Shown piece by piece: positions 37,200-44,740 of a stretch of DNA of 64,000 nucleotides. The DNA is taken from assembly GCA_019416425.1 (NCBI GenBank), contig DXXK01000030.1:6412-70411 (forward strand). The letters run 5' to 3'. Every line of letters begins with the position of its first letter. Position 1 is the first letter of the stretch. Source of the DNA: Bacteroidales bacterium. GTDB taxonomy: Bacteria > Bacteroidota > Bacteroidia > Bacteroidales > Muribaculaceae. The position numbers and the translations under genes were made by a program. Under the pieces are notes generated by a model. It searched no databases. It was not told where the DNA came from and worked only from the letters and a program-made list of their open reading frames with translations.

Positions 37200-38333
37200 T
37201 CAACGTCCTTTGTACATCTCGTCGTAGTATCGCTCGTAGTCGCCGCTGGTGATGCGGTCCATCCACTCCTGATGGTCCAGGTACCAGCGGACGGTCTTCT
37301 CGATTCCCTCCTCGAACTGGAGCGAGGGTTCCCAGCCCAGCTCGCGCTGCAGCTTGCGGGAGTCGATGGCGTAGCGCATGTCGTGGCCCGGACGGTCCGT
37401 CACGTAGGTGATCAGTGACTCAGACTCGCCCTCCGGATTGCCTAACAGGCGGTCCACCGTCTTGATGATGACCTTGATCAGGTCTATGTTCTTCCACTCG
37501 TTGAAGCCACCGATGTTGTAGGTCTCGGCCACGTTGCCCTGATGGAAGATCAGGTCGATGGCGCGGGCGTGGTCCTCGACGAACAGCCAGTCGCGCACGT
37601 TCTCGCCCTTTCCGTAGACGGGCAGCGGCTTCTTGTGGCGGATGTTGTTGATGAACAGTGGTATCAGCTTCTCGGGGAACTGGTAGGGTCCGTAGTTGTT
37701 GCTGCAGTTGGTCACTAATGTCGGCATGCCGTAGGTGTCGTGGTAGGCGCGGACGAAGTGGTCGGAGCTGGCCTTGGAGGCCGAGTAGGGGGAGTGGGGG
37801 TTGTACTTGGTGGTCTCCAGGAAGAACTCTGTTCCGAAGGCCATTTCGTCATTGCTCGACGCCTTGGTGGTGAATGGCGCGGGCACGCCCTCGGGATGTG
37901 TCAGCTCCAGGGCGCCGTAGACCTCGTCGGTGCTGATGTGGTAGAACAGCTTGCCCTCGTAGCGCCCGGGCAGTGACTCCCAGTATTCCCTGGCGGCCTG
38001 CAGCAGGGACAGCGTTCCCATCACGTTGGTGCGGGCGAAGGTGAAGGGGTCCTTGATGGATCGGTCCACGTGGCTCTCGGCCGCCAGATGGATGATGCCG
38101 TCGATCTTATGCTCCCGGATTACTCGGCGCATGGCGTCAAGGTCGGCGACGTCGGCGCGGACGAAGGTGTAGTTCGGCCTGTCCTCGATGTCCTTAAGGT
38201 TCTCCAGGTTGCCGGCGTAGGTCAGCAGATCCAGGTTGACGATATGGTAGTCCGGGTATTTGTTGACGAACAGGCGCACCACGTGGCTGCCGATGAAACC
38301 GGCTCCGCCGGTGATCAATATATTGCGTGACAT
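37200..38333 (-). CDS. rfbB: dTDP-glucose 4,6-dehydratase
   Basis: NAD-dependent extended SDR that turns dTDP-glucose into dTDP-4-keto-6-deoxyglucose, the second step towards dTDP-rhamnose. The 377-residue protein has the NAD motif ITGGAGFIGSHV at the N-terminus, AAESHVDRSI, the substrate TDEVYG motif and the catalytic YSASKASSDHFV. The other rhamnose genes (rfbA, C, D) are not adjacent. It is transcribed from its own promoter at 38379-38410. Confidence 0.95.
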   Translation of the reverse strand: MSRNILITGGAGFIGSHVVRLFVNKYPDYHIVNLDLLTYAGNLENLKDIEDRPNYTFVRADVADLDAMRRVIREHKIDGIIHLAAESHVDRSIKDPFTFARTNVMGTLSLLQAAREYWESLPGRYEGKLFYHISTDEVYGALELTHPEGVPAPFTTKASSNDEMAFGTEFFLETTKYNPHSPYSASKASSDHFVRAYHDTYGMPTLVTNCSNNYGPYQFPEKLIPLFINNIRHKKPLPVYGKGENVRDWLFVEDHARAIDLIFHQGNVAETYNIGGFNEWKNIDLIKVIIKTVDRLLGNPEGESESLITYVTDRPGHDMRYAIDSRKLQRELGWEPSLQFEEGIEKTVRWYLDHQEWMDRITSGDYERYYDEMYKGR

Positions 38334-38378
38334 ACTCTACTGTTTAATGTTGGATGTATCTGAATTATGGTTCGGGAG

Positions 38379-38410
38379 CAAAGTTACAAAAAATACCGGA
38401 CTGCTGCAAA
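38379..38410 (-). promoter_or_regulatory. rfbB promoter
   Basis: Minus strand TTTG (38407-38410), exactly 20 bases, then TAACTTTG (38379-38386). The -33 element sits in the loop of the rsmA terminator hairpin, so termination and initiation share the same bases. Confidence 0.75.
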
Positions 38411-38427
38411 TTGGCAGTTCGGTATTT
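38391..38427 (-). terminator. Terminator after rsmA
   Basis: AAATACCGGACTGC (38391-38404) pairs with GCAGTTCGGTATTT (38414-38427) with one G-U pair. On the minus strand a TTTTTTG run follows. It ends the FKBP-FKBP-lipoprotein-rsmA operon. Confidence 0.8.
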
Positions 38428-38443
38428 TCGCGGGCTTGCGGGG

Positions 38444-39247
38444 TTATTGCCTTAAGGTATTGGTCAGGAGGATGAACTGCTCTACAGACAGGCGTTCGGG
38501 CCGTTCTGCCAGGAGTCCGGCGATTGGTTCGATACGTTCCTTGGGGACGTTGGCCAGCATCGGGGCCAGCGAGTTGCGTAGGGTCTTGCGTCGCTGGCTG
38601 AAAGCCTGCTTGACCGTAGCCTTGAAGGCCTCTGGATCGCATCCCAGGTCGGTTCGTTCGTTTCGCGTCAGACGCAGCACGCCGCTGCGCACCTTGGGTG
38701 GCGGCGTGAAGACGTGGGGCTCGACGGTGAACAGGTATTCGCAGTCGTACCAGGCCTGGAGCAGCACCGACAGGATGCCGCGCTCGCGGCCGCCGGGACC
38801 GGCGCATATGCGTTCCGCCACCTCTTTCTGCAGCATGCCCGCAGCTACCGGTACGCGGTCGCGGTTCTCCAGGATCTTGAAGAAAATCTGGCTGGAGATG
38901 TTGTAGGGGTAGTTGCCGATTACGGCGAACTCCTGTTCCGGAAACAGCTCGGCCAGGTCCATGCGCAGGAAGTCAGCTTCCATCACCTTCAGTCCCGGAT
39001 ACATTTTTGCCAGGAAGCTGACGCTTTCGGAGTCGAGCTCCACGGCCACCAGGTCGCGTCCGGTCTGAATCAGGTACTTGGTCAGCATGCCCATGCCTGG
39101 TCCGATCTCCAGCATGGGAATTTCCCCCCACTGCTTTGCGTCGGCGGGGAGGTGGGTCGCCGAGATGGTCCCGGCAATCCGCTGGGCTATGTGCTCGTCA
39201 TTCAGGAAATGCTGTCCCAAAGACTTCTTTGCGCGTACGTTTTTCAT
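38444..39247 (-). CDS. rsmA: 16S rRNA dimethyladenosine transferase
   Basis: Methylates A1518 and A1519 of 16S rRNA (E. coli numbering) late in 30S assembly. The 267-residue Rossmann methyltransferase has KKSLGQHFLNDE at the N-terminus, the SAM motif LEIGPGMGMLTKYL, and the catalytic NYPYNISSQIFF. It overlaps the 3' end of the small lipoprotein gene by 4 bases and ends the operon. Confidence 0.96.
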   Translation of the reverse strand: MKNVRAKKSLGQHFLNDEHIAQRIAGTISATHLPADAKQWGEIPMLEIGPGMGMLTKYLIQTGRDLVAVELDSESVSFLAKMYPGLKVMEADFLRMDLAELFPEQEFAVIGNYPYNISSQIFFKILENRDRVPVAAGMLQKEVAERICAGPGGRERGILSVLLQAWYDCEYLFTVEPHVFTPPPKVRSGVLRLTRNERTDLGCDPEAFKATVKQAFSQRRKTLRNSLAPMLANVPKERIEPIAGLLAERPERLSVEQFILLTNTLRQ

Positions 39248-39462
39248 AAGGTTAGAGGATCGGCGGCGATTGTGTCCTGAGAATCGCCCATCTCGGTCAC
39301 CACGATTGTCTCCGAGTCGGAGTAGGTGACTGTGGGGTCCACCTCGATGGTGTCGCCGGTGGGTTTCATATTCTCCATGGTGCGGCCCTTGCAGGCCGGC
39401 AGGATGGATAGTGCGAGGGCCGCCAGTATAGCGGCCCCCGTGATTGTTACGTAACGTTTCAT
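39244..39462 (-). CDS. Small lipoprotein
   Basis: A 72-residue protein beginning MKRYVTITGAA with a hydrophobic stretch and lipobox ILPAC (Cys24). The mature part is short, acidic and Thr/Ser-rich, with no domain that I recognise. The ATG at 39460-39462 overlaps the stop of the upstream FKBP gene, which decides this start over the longer frame. It is probably anchored in a membrane facing the periplasm. Its position between FKBP and rsmA suggests simple operon membership. Confidence 0.7.
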   Translation of the reverse strand: MKRYVTITGAAILAALALSILPACKGRTMENMKPTGDTIEVDPTVTYSDSETIVVTEMGDSQDTIAADPLTL

Positions 39463-39998
39463 CAGTTGTCGACCGATATAAGTTCGACAGTGAAGATCAA
39501 GTCTTCGTCGGGACCGATCATCGGAGGCGCGCCGGCGGGGCCGTAGGCCAGGTTCGAGGGGATGTAGAACACGGCTTTGCCACCCTCCTTCATCAGTTGC
39601 AGACCCTCGGTCCATCCGGGAATCACGCGGTTCAGCGGGAATGTGGCGGGTTCGCCGCGGCTCACGCTGCTGTCGAACACCTCGCCGTTCAGCAGCTCGC
39701 CGGTGTAGTGTACGGTCACGCTACTCTCGGCGGTGGGTTGCTTGCCTTTGCCTTCGGTCAGGATCATGTACTTCAGGCCGGAGGGAGTCACGGCGTAGGT
39801 GGTGTCGGTGGCGACATCGGACTTCTTGGAGGAGTCCCTGAATGCCGTTGCCAGCTCGCTGTAGTCAGGAGCGGGTGCCACATACTCGGCCTGGGGTTCG
39901 GCGGTCTCGGCTGCGGCCTCGGCCTTCTTGTTGTTGGAGCAGGACGACATGCCTGCGGCCACCAGAAGCGCCATGGCCAGAATCTGAATCTTTTTCAT
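39462..39998 (-). CDS. FKBP-type peptidyl-prolyl isomerase, lipoprotein
   Basis: A 178-residue periplasmic or surface prolyl isomerase. The signal ends in GMSSC (lipobox), followed by a linker rich in Ala/Glu and an FKBP domain (about 85-178) with VTVHYTGELLNGEVFDSS and NRVIPGWTEGLQLM. This domain is closely similar to that of the next FKBP gene upstream (3 bases away), including the shared stretch RGEPATFPLNRVIPGWTEG. The pair probably arose by duplication. Confidence 0.92.
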   Translation of the reverse strand: MKKIQILAMALLVAAGMSSCSNNKKAEAAAETAEPQAEYVAPAPDYSELATAFRDSSKKSDVATDTTYAVTPSGLKYMILTEGKGKQPTAESSVTVHYTGELLNGEVFDSSVSRGEPATFPLNRVIPGWTEGLQLMKEGGKAVFYIPSNLAYGPAGAPPMIGPDEDLIFTVELISVDN

Positions 39999-40001
39999 CG
40001 C

Positions 40002-40592
40002 TTATTTCTTGTTAACCTTGATGAGTTCCACTTCGAAGATCAGCGTGGAATGGGGCGGTATTGCTCCGGGTACACCCTGTGCGCCGTAGGCCAGGTCGCT
40101 GGGAATGAAGAAAGTGTACTTGGCTCCTTCCTTCATCAGCTGTACGCCCTCGGTCCATCCGGGAATCACACGGTTCAGGGGGAATGTGGCCGGCTCGCCG
40201 CGGTTGACGCTGCTGTCGAACACCTGGCCGTTCAGTAGCTTGCCGGTGTAGTGTACGGTCACCTCGTCCTCGGCCGTGGGCTGCGCCCCTGTGCCTTCCT
40301 TCTCCACGACGTACTGCAGGCCGCTGGGTGTGGTCTGTACGTTCTGCTTCTTGCCGTTCTCGGCCATGAAGTTCTCGCCCTCGGCACGGGCTGCCGCCTC
40401 GGCCTTGGTCTGAAGTTCCTGCAGGAACTCGTTGATGAGCTTCTGGGCCTCCTCGATCGTGATGGCAGGTTCGCCGCCGCCGTAAACCACCTTGACTGCA
40501 TCCATGAATGCGTCGGCATCGAGATCCTTGACTCCCATGCCCTTCAACTGTTGTCCCATTGCGAGACCCCAGGCGTAACTTAACTTGTCCAT
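40002..40592 (-). CDS. FKBP-type peptidyl-prolyl isomerase with FKBP_N domain
   Basis: A 196-residue prolyl isomerase. The N-terminal dimerisation-type FKBP_N segment (about 1-85; starts MDKLSYAWGLAMGQQL) is followed by a helical linker and the FKBP domain (about 105-196; VTVHYTGKLLNGQVFDSS, IPSDLAYGAQG). No signal peptide is seen from this start, so it may be cytoplasmic, or the start may lie further upstream. It heads the operon that continues through the lipoprotein FKBP and rsmA. Confidence 0.9.
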   Translation of the reverse strand: MDKLSYAWGLAMGQQLKGMGVKDLDADAFMDAVKVVYGGGEPAITIEEAQKLINEFLQELQTKAEAAARAEGENFMAENGKKQNVQTTPSGLQYVVEKEGTGAQPTAEDEVTVHYTGKLLNGQVFDSSVNRGEPATFPLNRVIPGWTEGVQLMKEGAKYTFFIPSDLAYGAQGVPGAIPPHSTLIFEVELIKVNKK

Positions 40593-40714
40593 AATTTTCT
40601 ATCGTCTGCGGAGCCGTCGGCTCCAGTTTATCCATTTATGTTATAACAACACGGCGCACGCTAATGTTGTGTGCCGCGGCGAGGGCGAATCCAATGCGTC
40701 AGTCCCTCCGTCCG

Positions 40715-40722
40715 CAAAATTA
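40715..40722 (-). promoter_or_regulatory. Probable -7 element of the FKBP-rsmA operon
   Basis: Minus strand TAATTTTG (40715-40722) fits TAnnTTTG. It lies about 120 bases upstream of the FKBP start. A TTTG (40735-40738) is present but only 12 bases away, so the -33 element is uncertain. Confidence 0.45.
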
Positions 40723-40832
40723 CAAAAAATCTTCCAAATTCCCGCCATAGTCAGGTTATAAGAAAAATTATGCGGTGCTCATGCAATATTCGGGGATAAA
40801 TCACATCCTACAGATATAGGACGTTTGGTAAC

Positions 40833-40857
40833 GGCTCCCGATGCCCCTGCGGGAGCC
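40833..40857 (+). other. Hairpin with a start codon in its loop
   Basis: GGCTCCCG (40833-40840) pairs perfectly with CGGGAGCC (40850-40857). The ATG at 40841, the first in-frame start of the sigma-barrel fusion, lies in the 9-base loop. A second ATG at 40886 follows GGAGG. The hairpin may hide the first start or mark a site of regulation. Confidence 0.45.
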
Positions 40858-42556
40858 CGTATTATTGAACACAGACTTGGAGGATATGCTTGAAATAGGG
40901 AATTCCGATCTTGTAGAGATGTGCCTCACCGGTGACAAAGAGGCGCTGAATCTGTTCTACACGCGTTTCGCGCCCAGGATGATGGGTGTGATCAGACGGT
41001 ATGTCCCCAATATGGATGACGCCCAGGACATTCTACATGACGGTTTCATCGTGGCCTATACCAGGATGCGCGACCTTCGCGACGCGGGGCTGGTGGAGTA
41101 CTGGCTGGCGTCGATTATGAGGAATCTGGCGCTGCAGTTCCTGCGCGAGCAGGACATCGCAGTGATCCTGCATGAGATACCCGAGGTGGAGGAGACGCAG
41201 GAACTGGAGGACCTGATGGACATAGACATGCTGGAGAAACTGATCCGTAAGCTGCCTGTCGGTTACCAGAAGGTGTTCCGCCTGTCGGTGCTGGAAAACA
41301 TGTCGCATAAGGAGATCGCGAAGATCCTGGGAATCGCTCCGTCCACATCGGCGTCGCAGCTGTTCCATGCCAAGATAATGATGCGTCGTCTCATCAGAGA
41401 ATACAAGGGTGCCGGTGTGCTGGTGCTTCTGTTGCTGTTGGGTGTCGGCGTGGCGACGATGTTTTTCCACAACCCAGACTCGGAGGAAAACTTCAGGGCC
41501 CGGACCGATAAGGTTCCCGAGGCCGTGCGACAGGAGCCGCTGCCTTTATTGTCTGACAATGTTCCCGTCGACTCTGTCAGTCCTGCCGGATCCTCGCAGT
41601 CGTCTCCGGCCTTTATCGCGGCTCTCCCGGCCGACACCGTGAAACTGGCCTGTAACGAGCCGGCCGTACCTGATTCCGCGGCTGTGGAATCGGATGACAG
41701 ACCGGTAGTTGTGCTTGAGAAGACTTATGATTATGTCACCGATTATGATTATGTCACCGACAACGGCATGATTGCCGCGGATTCCATCCTGAACAGCGAA
41801 CAGGACAATTCCGCATCGCTGGCGGCACTGGACTTGGATTACAAGGGGGAGACGGCTTCCGGATGGTCGTTGGGTGTTGGGTCGGATTTTGTAATCGGCA
41901 CCAGCTGGGTTGGCGCTGTTGCTCAGGATGCTGCCGCCGGTATAACTGGTCCCGGAGCGGAACCTGATCCAGGGGATAAGATAGATCCCGATAGTCCTGA
42001 TAATCCTGGCGATCCGGGAATGCGGAAGTCCCCAAATGCTCCTGTCAAGGATTACAGTGACGTCTCGCATCAGAATTATATGCCGGTGACCGTCGCTGTC
42101 ACCGCGGCCTATAGATTCAACCGTATTTTCTCGCTGGAAAGCGGCGTACGATATTCGTATCTGCATTCGCGATATGAATATGATGATGTCCGGAGCCACT
42201 GCCATTGGCATTACATCGGGATACCGCTGAAGCTGAATATCAATACCTTTACGCATGGCAGGATGTCGTTGTACGGCAGTGTGGGGGCTACGGTCAATTT
42301 CCCGGTTTACAGTCAGGGAGTCATAGGGCCGGGACAGAGTTATTACGATAGGTTGCCTTCGGGTAGCCTGGATGCCAAGGTCATGTGGTCGATATCTGCC
42401 AGCTACGGTATCTCGCTGAGGTTGAGCAACAATGTCTCGATCTTCCTGGAGCCGACTCTGCAGTACATGCCGAAGGTCCGCACCCGCGTTCCCAACTACT
42501 GGACGGAGGAACCCTGGAATTTCGCCCTTCCTCTCGGCTTCCGCTTCACCTGGTAA
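40841..42556 (+). CDS. ECF sigma factor fused to a transmembrane helix and outer-membrane beta-barrel
   Basis: One open frame of 571 residues joins domains that normally sit in different proteins. Residues about 20-190 are an ECF-type sigma factor: region 2 with DAQDILHDGFIVAYTRM and region 4 with LPVGYQKVFRLSVLENMSHKEIAKILG. Residues 191-207 (AGVLVLLLLLGVGVATMFF) form a single membrane helix. A linker (208-335) rich in Pro/Asp/Ser follows. Residues about 338-571 look like an OMP_b-brl barrel (GWSLGVGSDFVIG, FSLESGVRYSY, LYGSVGATV) ending in the aromatic W571. An ATG at 40886 after GGAGG is an alternative start. The gene may span both membranes. Function unknown; signal transduction is inference. 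Confidence 0.85.
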   Translation: MPLREPVLLNTDLEDMLEIGNSDLVEMCLTGDKEALNLFYTRFAPRMMGVIRRYVPNMDDAQDILHDGFIVAYTRMRDLRDAGLVEYWLASIMRNLALQFLREQDIAVILHEIPEVEETQELEDLMDIDMLEKLIRKLPVGYQKVFRLSVLENMSHKEIAKILGIAPSTSASQLFHAKIMMRRLIREYKGAGVLVLLLLLGVGVATMFFHNPDSEENFRARTDKVPEAVRQEPLPLLSDNVPVDSVSPAGSSQSSPAFIAALPADTVKLACNEPAVPDSAAVESDDRPVVVLEKTYDYVTDYDYVTDNGMIAADSILNSEQDNSASLAALDLDYKGETASGWSLGVGSDFVIGTSWVGAVAQDAAAGITGPGAEPDPGDKIDPDSPDNPGDPGMRKSPNAPVKDYSDVSHQNYMPVTVAVTAAYRFNRIFSLESGVRYSYLHSRYEYDDVRSHCHWHYIGIPLKLNINTFTHGRMSLYGSVGATVNFPVYSQGVIGPGQSYYDRLPSGSLDAKVMWSISASYGISLRLSNNVSIFLEPTLQYMPKVRTRVPNYWTEEPWNFALPLGFRFTW

Positions 42557-42656
42557 CGACTATCCACCGTAGAATCATGGATGAGAAATGCTGAAAAATT
42601 AGGAATTGTCAAAATAAAACCAGTATCTGGCATAATATCAGCTATATACAAATATT

Positions 42657-42704
42657 TTTCTTTACAGAGAAAAGAATTTGCCAATTTTTTTCTCTGTAAA
42701 GAAA
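42657..42704. promoter_or_regulatory. 17-base perfect inverted repeat (operator candidate)
   Basis: A 17-base arm (42657-42673, core TTTACAGAGAA) is repeated in reverse complement at 42688-42704 with a 14-base spacer. The right arm lies where the -33 region of the HAD gene promoter would be (TAATTTTG at 42713-42720). No T run follows, so a protein-binding site is more likely than a terminator. Confidence 0.6.
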
Positions 42705-42712
42705 GATATCTG

Positions 42713-42720
42713 TAATTTTG
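42713..42720 (+). promoter_or_regulatory. -7 element of the HAD gene
   Basis: TAATTTTG fits the Bacteroidetes -7 consensus and ends only 4 bases before the ATG at 42725, so the transcript would be leaderless or nearly so unless translation starts at Met7 (42743). Confidence 0.5.
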
Positions 42721-42724
42721 TGGT

Positions 42725-43429
42725 ATGAAAGGAAATGAAGAGATGAGGAGGTTCAGGGGGGCGCTGATCGATATGGACGGGGTGCTGTATGACTCCATGC
42801 CGGGGCATACGCTGTCGTGGAAGAAGATGATGGACGTCGTGGGCGTCGACGTGCCACGCGACGAGTTCTACCTATACGAGGGAATGACTGGCAAGGCCAC
42901 CATCAACCTGCTGATGCAGCGTGCGTTCGGCCACGGCGTCAGCGACGAGGAGGCCGCGCGCATGTATGCCGTCAAGAGCGCCAACTTCAAGGCTCTCGGC
43001 CCCGCGCCTGTCATGCCTGGGGCTTCAAGGATGCTCGCCGGGCTCCAGGCCCTTGGACTGAAACGGGTGCTCGTGACCGGCTCAGGCCAGGCCAGCCTGC
43101 TCGACAAGCTGGAACACGACTACCCAGGAGTGTTCCCCGACGGAAGGCGGGTGACAGCCCAAGACGTGACACACGGCAAGCCGGATCCCGAGCCATACCT
43201 GAAAGGGGCGGAATTGATCGGGGAGCGTCCGCAGGACTGCATCGTGGTGGAGAACGCGCCGCTCGGCGTGCGTGCAGGCAAGGGTGCCGGATGCTTCGTA
43301 TGCGCCGTCACCACCGGCCCCATACCGCGGCAGGAGTTCGAGAAGGAACACGCCGACATGATATTCCCCTCGATGGAGGCATTTGCCGAATTCCTGGAAT
43401 CATGCCAGACAGGAACCCAGGACCAATAA
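42725..43429 (+). CDS. HAD superfamily phosphatase/phosphoglucomutase-like hydrolase
   Basis: A 234-residue cytoplasmic HAD hydrolase of the beta-phosphoglucomutase/phosphoglycolate phosphatase type. The four HAD motifs are clear: IDMDGVLYDSMPGH (nucleophile and acid Asp), VLVTGSGQ, the Lys in HGKPDPEPYL, and CIVVENAPLGVRAGKGAG. A helical cap lies between motifs I and II. Its last 51 codons (from 43273) are repeated at 45988-46140, and its C-terminus (TGTQDQ then stop) probably replaces a longer original end; see the repeat entries. The substrate is unknown. Confidence 0.88.
   Translation: MKGNEEMRRFRGALIDMDGVLYDSMPGHTLSWKKMMDVVGVDVPRDEFYLYEGMTGKATINLLMQRAFGHGVSDEEAARMYAVKSANFKALGPAPVMPGASRMLAGLQALGLKRVLVTGSGQASLLDKLEHDYPGVFPDGRRVTAQDVTHGKPDPEPYLKGAELIGERPQDCIVVENAPLGVRAGKGAGCFVCAVTTGPIPRQEFEKEHADMIFPSMEAFAEFLESCQTGTQDQ
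43273..43425 (+). repeat. 153-base direct repeat, copy 1 (3' end of HAD gene)
   Basis: Matches 45988-46140 at 149 of 153 positions with no gaps (offset 2715). Of the four differences two are silent and two change residues (Glu to Gly and Thr to Ala). It covers the last 51 codons of the intact HAD gene, from GKGAG to QDQ. Confidence 0.95.
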
Positions 43430-43981
43430 GAATAGGATTGAGCGCCAGTCAAGCCCCAAATGGCGGCAGATGCCAGGTTCCTTAGGGTTCCTGAATTTGT
43501 CTTAGAATCTCGGGGGAAAACCGGAGCGGGTTGACTCCACATGCCAGTGGTGATTGACTTGCTGGTTTTTTCATAGACCTTGGGAGCTGAAATAAAACAT
43601 CTGCGCTATACTTTGCTCCATATAAACTTTTCCACATAAGATAACCTCATAAGGCAACATAAGACAATCTCATTTATAAATTCAATACTACAGCACAAAC
43701 GGCACATATGGACAGGGCTGGCGTTTTGTTCATAAGCTGGGCAAGATATTCAAGACTACGCATACATTTCTTACGTCTCCGTTTCAGACTCAGCTTATCA
43801 GACTGCTTCTCAAAAGCTTCATGGAGTACTTGTGTATCATATTTTTCTATATGCATATGCTGATTAAGCCTTTCACAATGTAATAGACAAGCAATGAAGC
43901 ATGTTTTCATATTCTAACCGCCGGATCTAACCTGAATTTTATAAAATTCATGCAGCAGCCCTGACATATGGGAATAAAGAA
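43430..43981. other. Stretch without a convincing gene
   Basis: About 550 bases at the left of the insert. A 78-codon minus-strand frame (43674-43910), Lys/Leu/Cys-rich with no recognisable domain or signal peptide, is the only candidate; I do not call it. The sequence may be decayed foreign DNA. Confidence 0.4.
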
Positions 43982-44012
43982 TTGCATGATTGAAGAATAT
44001 TCATTATATTTG
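43982..44012 (+). promoter_or_regulatory. Promoter of the insert genes
   Basis: TTGC (43982-43985), 19 bases, then TATATTTG (44005-44012): a good Bacteroidetes promoter. The predicted start (about 44019) leaves a leader of some 250 bases before the first gene of the insert. Confidence 0.6.
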
Positions 44013-44078
44013 CGCCGTCAAACCGGAATGACAATACATACTATTAAGGAGGCGTTTTGCTTATCTTGCAAATGAAAA

Positions 44079-44173
44079 CCTGAGAAATTTTCAACGTGTG
44101 CAGGAGATAACAGAACGGTTCCCACGTTTCACGTGGGCTGCTGTTTCACATCTCGCACACAGGTTTTCTCAGG
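44079..44173 (+). promoter_or_regulatory. Nested inverted repeats in the leader
   Basis: Three inverted repeats are nested: CCTGAGAAA (44079-44087) with TTTCTCAGG (44165-44173), GTGTGC (44096-44101) with GCACAC (44155-44160), and CCCACGT-TTC-ACGTGGG (44121-44137). Together they can fold the leader into one long branched hairpin. It might be a control element or a small RNA. Confidence 0.45.
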
Positions 44174-44265
44174 ACCATCATTTGGAGACAATGTAAGGCA
44201 GTCCACGTCTTCTATATCTAATCTGGCCTTATGGACTGCATGGCCTCCTGATAATCATTTGAAGC

Positions 44266-44664
44266 ATGAACAGATTAATCATCTTCATGGTGGCTGTTGC
44301 CGGAATTTTGGGCACGGCCTTCGCAGAGCGAATCTCTGAGAAGAATCCCGGCTCTCCTTCGGCGACCATAACCAACAATAGCGAGACATATGTATGTAAG
44401 CATTGTGACGGCACAGGCTATGAACCATCAATTACAAAGGGTTGCCCCTATTGCAACAGAGGTCGGGTACAGCACTTCCGCAACTGTGAGGTGTGCTATG
44501 GAGAGGGCTTCCAAATCGATAAGTATGGCGACAAGCAGAAATGTCGCAACTGTGACGGTACCGGTAAATTATATGTAGATGAGATATGCGCGTATTGCGA
44601 TGGTACCGGAGCAGTAAAGATGACATGTATGACATGTCATGGAACCGGTAGCGTTCAGAAATAG
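44266..44664 (+). CDS. Secreted protein with six CxxCxGxG-type zinc motifs
   Basis: A 132-residue protein with a signal peptide (MVAVAGILGTAFA) followed by six DnaJ-type Cys motifs: CKHCDGTG (44-51), CPYCNRGR (60-67), CEVCYGEG (74-81), CRNCDGTG (93-100), CAYCDGTG (108-115) and CMTCHGTG (121-128). DnaJ itself has four in the cytoplasm with a J domain; here there is no J domain and the protein would be periplasmic or outside. It may bind zinc and unfolded proteins or nucleic acid. It is the first gene of the insert. Confidence 0.75.
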   Translation: MNRLIIFMVAVAGILGTAFAERISEKNPGSPSATITNNSETYVCKHCDGTGYEPSITKGCPYCNRGRVQHFRNCEVCYGEGFQIDKYGDKQKCRNCDGTGKLYVDEICAYCDGTGAVKMTCMTCHGTGSVQK

Positions 44665-44740
44665 AACAGTAAAGAAGTGTATCGACTTATTTGGTTTCGT
44701 AAATAAGTAGATACGACTTCAGATTCAAAGTTGCAACATC

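Noticed and set aside
37046..37252. A 68-codon plus-strand frame beginning with GTG
   Set aside because: It runs through the terminator at 37117-37145 and past the rfbB stop; it is not a credible gene.
39462..40592. Near-identical FKBP stretches as a misassembly
   Set aside because: The two genes differ in their ends and flanking bases, so a true duplication explains them better.
43674..43910. A 78-codon minus-strand frame in the AT-richer insert
   Set aside because: No domain, no signal peptide and no upstream promoter were seen; kept only as part of the gene-free stretch.
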